Origin: Pseudomonas bubulae
GTDB lineage: Bacteria; Pseudomonadota; Gammaproteobacteria; Pseudomonadales; Pseudomonadaceae
Direction of reading: 5' to 3'
Assembly: GCF_900618535.1 (NCBI RefSeq)
Contig: NZ_UYJA01000001.1
Span: forward strand, 310,001 to 374,000
Length of the DNA stretch: 64,000 nt
A program made the translations under genes and the position numbers. Below the pieces are notes generated by a model, which worked only from the letters and a program-made list of their open reading frames with translations, ran no database searches and was not told where the DNA came from. Shown here piece by piece: positions 29,074-37,225 of this stretch; position 1 is the first letter of the stretch; every line of letters starts with the position of its first letter.

Positions 29074-31032
29074 ATGTTGTTACTGGAGTTTCTTGCAGCC
29101 AAACGTTATTCGGGCGCCGACCGTATTTACGTCGCCCCGCAAATTCCACTCAAGCTGCTGAATAATGCACTGGACTCGTATGGCCTAAATGAAGACCCAG
29201 CTAGCATCAGGGTTCTGATCGACGACACGGTGTTTGGTAGCGGAAAAGAAGGCGCGTTGATAGCAGAGGACTTCTTTGGCTTCAAAGAAGTGTTTGCCGA
29301 CATGGAACCTTTCGAGTTCAAGGATGTGGGAAAGCTGGAAGCAAAAGGCGCCAAAATCCACCTTAACGGCGAAGCCGTCACGAGCATGTCCGTGGTGGAC
29401 AAAAAAAACCTCCAGCACTTTTTTTCATTGTTGAGTGAGTGGCGGGAAGTGGTTCGTACTGGCGGCGCGGTCGCCCAAGTGGTGCTCGGCGGCCCAGCCG
29501 AGCTTTCCGATGTGCATGTGCAGCAGGTGGTGGAGCGCATGGTCACTGCAGCGCAGCGCCTGGCGCCCGAGCGGGTGTTCGTGAAACCCAACATTCCGCC
29601 GAAAAAACTTCAAGGTGCGCTCGAGTCCTACGGCGGATCACTGATCGCTGATGATGTGCTGATACTGATCGATGACACGCTGTTCGGCGGCGCAAAGGAA
29701 GGGCTTCTGTTTGGTCGCGAAACCTTCGCCCTGAAAGTACTGATGGATTCGCCCCGGCTGTTCTTCTGGCGCCACGCTGAAACTATTAATTTTATCAAGC
29801 GCGACCTGTATATCAATGGCCGCAAGATCGGCACGCTAACTCAGGCTGGCGAAAAGGAGCTCGGGCCGTTTTTTTCCGCGATCAATGCGGCGTTGAAAGC
29901 TTCGCGCGCTGGCGAAGTGATCAGATCTTCGGTCGAAATGCCAGCGCCGGTGGAGCCCGTTCACACTGCCAACGATGAAGTGGAATCGCTTACGTTCATT
30001 GAACCTGATGTTTTGCTTCAGCAAGCACCAGTGCGCACGGTGACTGCGCAGACGGAAAAAATCACGCCGGAAAAAGCAGCTGCGCCTGTTAAAAATGGCA
30101 CCAAGGACAAACTCCTTGGCTATGTCGGCGGAGCCATTGAGCAGAACAAATCGAAAATTATCCCTTATTTGAAGGAGAAGACCGGCGAAGCGTCGCTGGC
30201 GGCTTTGCGGAACGATGAAAATATCGAAAAGATAGCTGGCATTCTGTACGCCTTCTTGCCCGGTTTTGTGCGACTGGCGCTTAAGGAGCATGTGTTCGTC
30301 AAATTCGTGCTGGAAAATCGCGACAAGATCCTCGACAAGTTGCTGCAAGAACAACTCCAGCCCCAGCCAAATTTGGCGGCGGCAGCATCGGTGGCCATGC
30401 TTGGTTTCGACAATCAGCTTGATAATTTGCTGGGCGATGACACCGTACCACTGGTGGCCGATGGAGCCGCCGCCATCGCCAAAATGCGCGGCATCTCGCA
30501 AGCCCTGCAAGCCGAACTCACCGACGCCGACGACGTATTGTTGTTCAGTCTGCCGATTCAATGCCTCGATGCTGTACTGACCAAGGCACATAAATTATCG
30601 GGCGAGCCCCAAGCCGATGTGGAATCGCACATCTTTTTTGCGCTTTCGTTCATGTACGGTTTCTCGTACCACAAGATCCCGGAACAATTACGCCACGACA
30701 ATGTGTTTGAAGCGTACTTCACGGGTTTTTTGATGATTTGCGAAAAGTACCTGGAACTGCCAGGTGCCGTGGTGGACGTCGAAAACGAATCGGTGCCTAT
30801 GGCCTACGGCTTGGCCAAAGTCGTTTCCAAACAAGACCTGAACATGATGGTGCGGAAAATGCTGACCGAAGCAGAGGCGGTGCAACAACCAGGTGAATTT
30901 CAGGTCGACGATATTATGTCGCTGCTGCGTGAAGCGAACACCTTTGCCACCGGATGGATCACCGCGCTTACCCAGCAGATGGTGGCAGACGAACAAGCGT
31001 TTCAGCGTAAATGGGGCGATCTGTTGACCTGA
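29074..31032 (+). CDS. Large protein with tandem PH-like repeats, function unknown
   Basis: About 652 residues from ATG 29074, which has GAAGG seven bases upstream; the frame also allows ATG 28951 (693 residues). Two homologous repeats start near VAPQIPLKLLNNALDSYG and VKPNIPPKKLQGALESYG, and continue with VLIDDTVFGSGKEGALI and ILIDDTLFGGAKEGLLF; each ends in a beta-rich HLNGEAVTSM / YINGRKIGTL block. The 'DDT-x-FG-x-x-KEG' pattern is that of bacterial PH-like domains. A linker (about 320-370) leads to a helical C-terminal half, not recognised. Soluble, no signal peptide. Possibly a stress or defence sensor; this is inference. Confidence 0.6.
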   Translation: MLLLEFLAAKRYSGADRIYVAPQIPLKLLNNALDSYGLNEDPASIRVLIDDTVFGSGKEGALIAEDFFGFKEVFADMEPFEFKDVGKLEAKGAKIHLNGEAVTSMSVVDKKNLQHFFSLLSEWREVVRTGGAVAQVVLGGPAELSDVHVQQVVERMVTAAQRLAPERVFVKPNIPPKKLQGALESYGGSLIADDVLILIDDTLFGGAKEGLLFGRETFALKVLMDSPRLFFWRHAETINFIKRDLYINGRKIGTLTQAGEKELGPFFSAINAALKASRAGEVIRSSVEMPAPVEPVHTANDEVESLTFIEPDVLLQQAPVRTVTAQTEKITPEKAAAPVKNGTKDKLLGYVGGAIEQNKSKIIPYLKEKTGEASLAALRNDENIEKIAGILYAFLPGFVRLALKEHVFVKFVLENRDKILDKLLQEQLQPQPNLAAAASVAMLGFDNQLDNLLGDDTVPLVADGAAAIAKMRGISQALQAELTDADDVLLFSLPIQCLDAVLTKAHKLSGEPQADVESHIFFALSFMYGFSYHKIPEQLRHDNVFEAYFTGFLMICEKYLELPGAVVDVENESVPMAYGLAKVVSKQDLNMMVRKMLTEAEAVQQPGEFQVDDIMSLLREANTFATGWITALTQQMVADEQAFQRKWGDLLT

Positions 31033-31437
31033 CCTGTAGTCAAAAACTGTGGTAGACGAGCTTGCTAGCAATGAGGTCAGCAGGTCTAGGATCTGGCAAC
31101 AGAGGTTTGACACTTCGCCGGCAAGCCTGCTTTCATAGCTCAAGTCCCAGTCTTTCAACGACTACTCCATAAGCTCTCGCTGCACATCCAAGTATCGTAC
31201 ACACAGTCGGCATCATCGGATGCAGGTACGCCTACCGCCTGGTGAGGGGTAAGCAGCCGACCTGCTGATAGTTCTTGTGGGGGCCCATACGTAAAAGTAC
31301 TTTTCTGACACTATGGGCCTGAAGTAGGGACTATTGCGCGCCTAGAGCGTCGGTGAGCCATGGTGAGTTCAATTGTGATGAACTAGCGCCCACAAAAAAC
31401 GTTGGTAGCTTTCTAGTTTGCTCTTGCTTCAGTCATT
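31033..31437. other. Gene-free stretch with a REP-like scrap
   Basis: TCGCCGGCAAGCCTGC at about 31115-31130 resembles one arm of Pseudomonas REP elements, but no paired arm is seen. Nothing else recognised. Confidence 0.3.
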
Positions 31438-31863
31438 CTAGGATTTGGACGATTCCCGAAGATTTTGGTTCGTCCGAATTTTGTATGCGATGAAGGCCGT
31501 CACTCCGTAACTAAACCAGTAAACGGGCGCTGCCGCCAAGCTGGATAGGAACAATAAAGCAGTGCAGACGATGAGCATGATGATGTAGAGGTTCAACAGC
31601 CGACGATCGTCTCTTTTTCGGATGTAATTGAGACCAATGCAGACCCCTATCATGTAGAAAGTAGTAACGAAACTCCAAATCCTGAAGGTTACCGAAATTG
31701 CCCTATCACCTCTGCCATGATCCTGTTGAAAGAAAATCGGGCCAAGCAACCAGAAGATGCTTACCGACAGTGCAACTGTCCCCAGAAGCCCCCATCCGAA
31801 ATAGGTTTTCGCAAAACTGTATTGTCCTTTGCAAAGGCGGCTTTGAATCGCCACTAGTTTCAT
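31438..31863 (-). CDS. Small four-helix membrane protein, hypothetical
   Basis: 141 residues from the ATG at 31863 (MKLVAIQSRLCKGQYSF). Four hydrophobic segments are evident: GTVALSVSIFWLLGPIF, FVTTFYMIGVCIGLNYI, LYIIMLIVCTALLFLSSLA and WFSYGVTAFIAY. Family not recognised. Its start codon coincides with the left border of the duplicated segment (31859 on), so its promoter and any longer N-terminus were replaced when that segment arrived. Expression is doubtful. Confidence 0.5.
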   Translation of the reverse strand: MKLVAIQSRLCKGQYSFAKTYFGWGLLGTVALSVSIFWLLGPIFFQQDHGRGDRAISVTFRIWSFVTTFYMIGVCIGLNYIRKRDDRRLLNLYIIMLIVCTALLFLSSLAAAPVYWFSYGVTAFIAYKIRTNQNLRESSKS

Positions 31864-32542
31864 AGTAAGTATCTCAGTGACTTTCAACTGAGTCGTCTTG
31901 TACAGGCAAGTCTTCGAAAATACACCGTAGCCATTACAGCTTTTATCAGTGATGCGGTGATCATAGAAGACAGGTGCCTTGGCGTATTCTTCGATCACCT
32001 CCAGGAAGACGAGGAGTATCGAATAGCCAATGGCGGAATCATTTGTACGACGAAAATTCAAAGGGCATGGAAAGAAGGGCGTTTCTGGCTTTTGGAAACG
32101 GGGGAGGGAAATTACATCGTTGGTAGCTTCAAGCGTGGGGGCGGGCGACTTAGCTTTCTTAAATTGCTTCGGTCGTGTGATCGTCTCGAATCAGAAGATT
32201 GAATGCTTGATCTCTGGCGTAGTGGAGGTATGACTGCATGGCAGTTGATGAGCGCTGGATGGCTAATACGGTTTTGATCAGCAGCGCTCCGAATTAGACG
32301 TGCGGAGCGCTCCAAATTGCCGCTATCCGGTGAAACTCATTTATCCATCGGATGGATTCATAGCTCGCCTTGGTTTAATAGCCAAAATCGTTCAGCAGTT
32401 TATGCAAATACTCACGCCTCCGTTGGACAATGCTCAAAATTAGGTAATCACGGTCGGTATCTCTCGTCGACAGATGCCCAGCGTCTACAAGGCCATGGAT
32501 GTAGCCTTCAGCTCTGCCTCTAGCTTCGAGCAACGTCTCTGT
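31859..32542 (+). repeat. Diverged direct repeat, copy 2 (partner 1069-1751)
   Basis: Same content and order as copy 1, about 30.8 kb away in the same orientation. Recombination between the copies could delete or duplicate the DNA between them, though their divergence would make this rare. Confidence 0.85.
31861..32202 (+). pseudogene. 5'-truncated copy of the 1044-1412 gene
   Basis: Codons homologous to residues 9-122 of the gene at 1044 are open to the same stop position (LESED end), but a TAG stands just upstream in frame and the original start region is missing. A GTG at 31957 could start a shorter protein (81 residues). Most sequence changes are synonymous or conservative, so the loss of the start may be recent compared with the duplication. 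Confidence 0.6.
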
Positions 32543-32611
32543 TACAGCTGAGGAATTTGAGAGTTGGGGGATGTCTATGCCGTGGGCGGCATCTATATAC
32601 TCATAATTCAT
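32375..32611 (-). CDS. Small hypothetical protein, copy 2 with replaced N-terminus
   Basis: 78 residues. From TETLLEARGRAEGYIHGL to the end (IVQRRREYLHKLLNDFGY) it matches the unbroken form of the family at 1588-1883. Its first 25 residues (MNYEYIDAAHGIDIPQL) are unrelated to copy 1; the junction falls at the repeat border (32542). So copy 2 keeps the C-terminus that copy 1 has lost by frameshift, and lacks the N-terminus that copy 1 keeps. Likely non-functional or a chimera. Confidence 0.4.
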   Translation of the reverse strand: MNYEYIDAAHGIDIPQLSNSSAVTETLLEARGRAEGYIHGLVDAGHLSTRDTDRDYLILSIVQRRREYLHKLLNDFGY

Positions 32612-32754
32612 TCAACTAGCCTAGCTGGCCCAGAAAAAAGAGGAATGACGCGCGGTTCGCCTGCCAAGGTACCACCCATTGGGTTGACCAATACCTATGC
32701 TATGCGAGATAAGTCATTATTAAAGTTCAACCAAATTCTTGAGTAGGAGTAAAT

Positions 32755-33066
32755 GTGGAGTTTTTATTTAATAGCCGGGGGCAGCACATCGCAAATTTCG
32801 TTAACGGTCAATTACATTCGCCGCGAGGGCCGAACATTGGCCACTTTTTAGAATCTCAGAATATCTTTATCGACATGCACGGGCGATATCTCGGTGAAAA
32901 AATCATGAAAAACCGGTTAATGTTTAATAGGGTAAGCATGCACAGAGGTGTTAATTACGGAAACTACGGCAATTATGGCAACGCGGGCAACTACGGAAAC
33001 CCTGGGAACTACGGGAATATTGGATCAATCGCAGGCTATCAGGACATACCTACGCCTTGGCTCTAG
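32755..33066 (+). CDS. 4-fold beta flower-type protein
   Basis: 103 residues, GTG start with GGAG six bases upstream. The N-terminal part (MEFLFNSRGQHIANFVNGQL, then GPNIGHFLESQNIFIDMHGR) shows the short repeating beta strands of the small proteins annotated as 4-fold beta flower proteins. The C-terminus is a low-complexity run of NYGN/GNYGN units. The function of the family is unknown to me; such genes are often found among orphan accessory genes. It ends where the IS66 relic begins. Confidence 0.6.
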   Translation: MEFLFNSRGQHIANFVNGQLHSPRGPNIGHFLESQNIFIDMHGRYLGEKIMKNRLMFNRVSMHRGVNYGNYGNYGNAGNYGNPGNYGNIGSIAGYQDIPTPWL

Positions 33067-33144
33067 CTTGGGACAGGTAGGAAACCAAGAGACCAATCAC
33101 GTAAGGTTCGAGCCGTTGAACGCCGCGCACTCAGCGTTTGTGTC

Positions 33145-33370
33145 AGCTCTGTTAGACAACAACCATATCGAGCAGCAAATTCGTCCCTGGGCTCTTGGAA
33201 GAAAAAACTGGCTCTTCGCAGGGTCGTTACGCAATGGCAAACGGGCTGCTGCGCTGATGAGCTTGATGCAGTCGGCCAAGCTCAACGGACATGATCCGTA
33301 TGCCTACTTGAAGGACGTTCTCACTCGCCTGCCGACGCAGCGGGCAAGTGAGATCCAGGAACTGGCCTCG
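33145..33370 (+). pseudogene. IS66-family transposase C-terminal fragment
   Basis: The frame reads NNHIEQQIRPWALGRKNWLF, AGSLRNGKRAAALMSLMQSA and LNGHDPYAYLKDVLTRLP, which is the C-terminus of IS66 TnpC. Upstream of about 33145 homology stops, so only this tail survives. A smaller IS66-like scrap is at 3535-3560. Confidence 0.75.
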
Positions 33371-33439
33371 CTGGCAACCGGCTTAGATACGCAAGACGTG
33401 ATGCCCGGACGCTTACCACGAACCTCCCTGACCCCGTAA

Positions 33440-33695
33440 TCCAGATTCGAAATTTTGGACTCTACGCTGGCTACGGCGTGACGGGCCGATAGCCAGCCAA
33501 TCGCCGAATCAAAGGGGCATGTCACCCAGGAAGGATAACTAGGCCCCCGATAATAAATCGCCGACAAAGCATCCACAGGGATAGACGCCTTTTCACTCCC
33601 CTTGCGAATTTCATCGGCAACATCCTGATAAAGCCTGCCAACCACCGTGGCGTTTTCAGAGTCAGGAGTATTGAAGAGGTCGTTGTTGGTATGCC
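33440..33695 (-). pseudogene. Fragment of an unrecognised gene between IS relics
   Basis: A reverse frame without a start reads HTNNDLFNTPDSENATVVGR, LYQDVADEIRKGSEKASIPV, then YRGPSYPSWVTCPFDSAIGW. The composition looks like real coding sequence, but both ends run into mobile-element scraps. Family not recognised. Confidence 0.35.
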
Positions 33696-33721
33696 TGGAT
33701 AAAGCGCCACAGCAAGCCCTA

Positions 33722-33819
33722 AGAAGAACGGCAGCAGGACGATGATCTGCGTCGTCTGCGAGCGGAACTCAAGCGCGTCACTGAAGAGCGAGACATATTA
33801 AAACAGGCCGCCGCGTAGT
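33722..33819 (+). pseudogene. IS3-family orfA scrap
   Basis: About 98 bp match the middle of orfA of the element at 25150-26379 (CGTCGTCTGCGAGCGGAACT, then ACTGAAGAGCGAGACATATT). Neither IS end is present. It abuts the stop of the four-gene operon. Confidence 0.7.
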
Positions 33820-33825
33820 TAGCCC

Positions 33826-34875
33826 CTAACGTCTGACCTCAATTTTATAGAACAGGTTCTCTATCATCAGCCGACGTCGATCAGACATTACGGCGCCTTG
33901 GATTTTACTCGCCAATCGAACATAAAATTTACATTCTCGCTGATTGGCAAGGTCTGAAATGGGGCGTGCTGCCTGAAGAAAATCCTCGTATGTGCGAGTG
34001 GTATTTGCCATCAATGCGGAGAAATTTGGAAGCGCCTCGGCATCAGCCTTACGAGTCGGGGGCCAGGCTGACTCAAAACTCAATGAGTCTTCCTTCAGAT
34101 ATACCGTGAGGAACATCTCTGCCTTACCAGCCTCATTTGCCCAGCACGGCGGAAGATCACCGCCTTTGCCTTTGTTGAGTTTGTTCTGCAGAAATTGAAC
34201 CTGCCCTTTCAAATCACTGTTGGTTTTTTGCAGTGTCGCTGGATTCGCACCTTGCTTCTCTGCTTGAGCATAGGCTTGGGCATTCTTGACGATTTCAGAT
34301 ATCTGTTCAGATGTGGGAATACCGTCTTGGCCTATCGCAGTCTTTAACAGTTGCTCGGTTGCTTGGAGAGCGCCAATTCGCTTGATAACGTCTGTAGGCT
34401 GGGCATCCTTTTCTTGGTCGGGATCGACTACCAGCTTTTTGAGCTGTTCATAGGACATCATCGTCTCTAAGATCAGGCGCTTTGCTTCTTCTCCTTTATT
34501 TTTAGTTCCAGCCTCCTGTAGAGCCTTATCGATAACCGCTAGCGCTGTCAGCTGCTCATTCTTTTGAGTCAGAAGCACCTTGAGTCGTCCGGTCTCCTCT
34601 TTCGCTTTAGAGGCGTCGACCAGCTTCGAAATGATTTCGTCGGGATTTTTCACATCCAAGGAAGCCATACGGACTTTGAGCTCATCACTTGCAGACTTGA
34701 TAGCTTTTTCGCGCTCATCGAAATTTTGGAAAGTAACAATCCTCTCCGCCATCTCCTTATTTTTATGCGTGAGCTCCCAAACTTTGTAGCCCATCAGGAG
34801 CAGCAGAATGAAGCATAAGATGATCCAGATTTCCGTAAGCGATAGCTGAAACACCTGATCATTTTTGGAGCTCAT
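33826..34875 (-). CDS. MotB-like membrane-anchored coiled-coil protein (operon gene 4)
   Basis: 349 residues. One membrane helix near the N-terminus (LSLTEIWIILCFILLLLMGY) after a short cytosolic start, as in MotB, ExbD or ZorB. Then a long coiled coil (about 35-210) and a C-terminal domain with PPCWANEAGKAEMFLTVYL and a later ECKFYVRLASKI and ENLFYKIEVRR. There is no OmpA/peptidoglycan-binding domain, unlike MotB and ZorB. The TGATG junction overlaps the end of the MotA-like gene, giving coupled translation. The C-terminal domain is not one I can name. Confidence 0.65.
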   Translation of the reverse strand: MSSKNDQVFQLSLTEIWIILCFILLLLMGYKVWELTHKNKEMAERIVTFQNFDEREKAIKSASDELKVRMASLDVKNPDEIISKLVDASKAKEETGRLKVLLTQKNEQLTALAVIDKALQEAGTKNKGEEAKRLILETMMSYEQLKKLVVDPDQEKDAQPTDVIKRIGALQATEQLLKTAIGQDGIPTSEQISEIVKNAQAYAQAEKQGANPATLQKTNSDLKGQVQFLQNKLNKGKGGDLPPCWANEAGKAEMFLTVYLKEDSLSFESAWPPTRKADAEALPNFSALMANTTRTYEDFLQAARPISDLANQRECKFYVRLASKIQGAVMSDRRRLMIENLFYKIEVRR

Positions 34876-36410
34876 CAGGCAGTTCTCACGTCAGCTGCAT
34901 TATCGAGTGCTGACGCTGAGTCGGCTAGAAGTGCGGTTTCAGGCATTACGATGGCTTCATTAACGGTAGATGGAAGCACATTGAGAGTGTTGATCTTTTC
35001 GATTTTGCCAATAAGTTCGTCTAGATGCGAGTGGGCAACCTCGATGGTTCGGTCACTCTGATCCACACGTGCCAGGAGAGATTTGTGCTTCTCATTGTTG
35101 GCCAAGACCGCTTCGACCAGAGGTGTCAGTGTCAAACGGATATTTTCCGCAACGGTCTCATTGTACTTAATACCTGCATCGTTGATGGCATACAGCGCGC
35201 GGCCCACCTCATTACTGATACGGTCATTAGCGCTGCTCTCTCTGACGATCGTACTTAGTTCCTCTAGCTTCTCGACGATCTTGGCGATTAATTGGTGATT
35301 AGCTTTCATATCTTCCATGAAATCTTCCCGCTGATCATCAAGAGAGTCCATAAACTCTTTCTGAGTTCTCTCCATGCCTTCCATCGCGTCTTTGGTCTGT
35401 GACCTCATCGCGACTACAAGTTGTTCTTGGCTCTCCACGATGGAGCCTACCGAAGCAACGGCTTCCCCTATTGACTCCGTTTTGGTGTTTAAGCCACGAA
35501 TCGCGTTACCGACCATGCGAGCGGCTGTCTTAACATCGGTAGCCAATATTGAGACGCCTTCGTTTAGGCTGTCGGTGGTGCCGGACAGCGTTTCAATTGC
35601 TGGCTTTAGTTTTTGTGCAAAGAGATCATCCGGGAACAAGGTCTGCTCCATTCGCTCCTGCGCTTTTTGGCCGAAGTCGAGGGCGTGATTTTCCATACGG
35701 TCTAGTGTTTGCTTACTCTTATCGGAAAGTCCGTCGATGGTGGTGAGCAAACTCGAGCTCGCATCGCAGGCTTGTTTGAGGATTCGTTCAAAGGCTTGGT
35801 TACTTTGACTGGTCGCATTGGCAAAAAATGCATCCATCGTATTGGTACTGTGCTTTGAGATGGTAGTTATCTGTTCATGTACGCTCTGCACCGCTTCTTT
35901 CGAAGCAGCCATGACTTGATCTCTGAAAACTTCAAGCTGTTGGCTGGTGGAATCAAAAGACATAGCGAGGTTTTCGGCAGAATGAATCGCGCGCTCCTCA
36001 ACACTCTTGACTGCGTCGTTGGTGTCTACCTTGAAGCCCGTGTGCAGTACTCTGGCCAACATTCCAATTGCAGTACTAACCATCGCGGCCCCGAACCGTA
36101 TGGCCATCCCATTCAGGCTGTCGCCTATAGAGTTAATATCGAGCAGGCAGATAATGATACTGGCAACAGTGAACAAAAAACCTAAGTAGTACACCGAGTC
36201 CGCAAACTTGGCTAGCGTTAGCGTTGTATTCCATTTATCTCTGACACGAAAGCCAACCCCCCAGTAAATAACCATTACCAGCAATGGCAGCACAAAACCT
36301 AATAAGAACGGATCGGCCACTTTCAGGCTTGCCGTCGCAAGTCCAATCTTCAGAGCTACCGCGATTATGAAGTAGGTCTTAACCTTCTTGAATAACGACT
36401 GCAGATCCAT
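34875..36410 (-). CDS. MotA/TolQ/ExbB-like protein with long coiled-coil tail (operon gene 3)
   Basis: 511 residues. The first 130 hold four likely membrane helices, including FLLGFVLPLLVMVIYWGVGF, FADSVYYLGFLFTVASIIIC and RFGAAMVSTAIGMLARVLHT; the last two resemble the proton-channel helices of MotA/ExbB proteins. The remaining 350 residues form an acidic, Gln/Ser-rich coiled coil, like the tail of ZorA. It starts directly after the vWA-like gene (TAA then ATG) and overlaps the MotB-like gene. Suggested role: ion-channel motor subunit with a cytoplasmic tail; inferred. Confidence 0.65.
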   Translation of the reverse strand: MDLQSLFKKVKTYFIIAVALKIGLATASLKVADPFLLGFVLPLLVMVIYWGVGFRVRDKWNTTLTLAKFADSVYYLGFLFTVASIIICLLDINSIGDSLNGMAIRFGAAMVSTAIGMLARVLHTGFKVDTNDAVKSVEERAIHSAENLAMSFDSTSQQLEVFRDQVMAASKEAVQSVHEQITTISKHSTNTMDAFFANATSQSNQAFERILKQACDASSSLLTTIDGLSDKSKQTLDRMENHALDFGQKAQERMEQTLFPDDLFAQKLKPAIETLSGTTDSLNEGVSILATDVKTAARMVGNAIRGLNTKTESIGEAVASVGSIVESQEQLVVAMRSQTKDAMEGMERTQKEFMDSLDDQREDFMEDMKANHQLIAKIVEKLEELSTIVRESSANDRISNEVGRALYAINDAGIKYNETVAENIRLTLTPLVEAVLANNEKHKSLLARVDQSDRTIEVAHSHLDELIGKIEKINTLNVLPSTVNEAIVMPETALLADSASALDNAADVRTA

Positions 36411-37217
36411 TTAGAGACCCTCCATAGGTTCGATAGTTTCGAGGGAAGCTCCATTAGCTTCGAAGTACTCGGCCCAGAATTGGGTAAGCTTGAGGTATGG
36501 AATCGTTTTCTGGTCAGCTGCTAAAAGGTTTATCGTCACCCTTGCACCTTCAAGGCCCGGCGCAACGGAAAGGTGTCCATATGAGGTTTTACGGAACTCG
36601 GTATAAGCGGGTAGCACGCCTTTGTACATGCTGAACTGAGGCATATTGGCCATCATGTCGGAATAGACAACCAATTTTTTGTCGCCTTGGACGTTGCTGT
36701 GCTGGAATCCGTTAATTCCAGCTAATTGAAGAATTTCAAAGACAGGGGAGTTTTTACTTCGCCCACTCAATGAAATCTTACGCACCACAGCATCGAGCGG
36801 CTTGGCGAATTTCTCATTGAAATCACGAGTAACGAAATTTTTAGATGACGTGTACTGGTTCTTGTCACCCCATTGACCAGGATTACACTTTTCGAAAATT
36901 GGGCTTTCGTTTTGTTTGTAGTCCTCATCAAGCAAGAAGACCGATAGCAGATAGCCTTCCGGGATTTCGTTCAGCACCATACTTTTTAGGCGCTGCCCCA
37001 TGGCGGCTTTCTGCGTGAAGGGAAATGGTGAGGTGTTGTCGATAAGCACAACATACTGCCCGCGAGGCCCCTTACTCGGACACAATGTGACCTTATCTAA
37101 GGTCTCTTTAGTAAAGGCGGCATAGCCGAACCAACACGCCGCACTTGCAGCTAGGAAGATAAGGGTAATTGCCAATAAGCGTTTCCCCATACTCCGATCT
37201 TCTTCGTAAAGCGACAT
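36411..37217 (-). CDS. Membrane-anchored vWA-like protein (operon gene 2)
   Basis: 268 residues: an N-terminal signal-anchor helix (LLAITLIFLAASAACWFGYA) followed by a probably periplasmic domain. GQYVVLIDNTSPFPFTQKAA, then SGRSKNSPVFEILQLAG and KLVVYSDMMANMP follow the strand order of a von Willebrand A fold, but the MIDAS is incomplete (DNTSPF in place of D-x-S-x-S). AAGGA five bases before ATG 37217 supports the start. It sits eight bases after the first gene of the operon. Not a family I can name; probably a scaffold or sensor subunit. Confidence 0.6.
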   Translation of the reverse strand: MSLYEEDRSMGKRLLAITLIFLAASAACWFGYAAFTKETLDKVTLCPSKGPRGQYVVLIDNTSPFPFTQKAAMGQRLKSMVLNEIPEGYLLSVFLLDEDYKQNESPIFEKCNPGQWGDKNQYTSSKNFVTRDFNEKFAKPLDAVVRKISLSGRSKNSPVFEILQLAGINGFQHSNVQGDKKLVVYSDMMANMPQFSMYKGVLPAYTEFRKTSYGHLSVAPGLEGARVTINLLAADQKTIPYLKLTQFWAEYFEANGASLETIEPMEGL

Positions 37218-37225
37218 GGCGATCC

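Noticed and set aside
29127..29594. Long reverse frames antisense to the PH-repeat gene
   Set aside because: Shadows of the GC-rich forward gene, with Ser/Arg-rich products and no motifs.
33097..33115. GGTTCGAGCC as the T-loop of a tRNA
   Set aside because: No acceptor, D or anticodon stems around it; it lies in the IS66 relic region. I found no tRNA or rRNA in the window.
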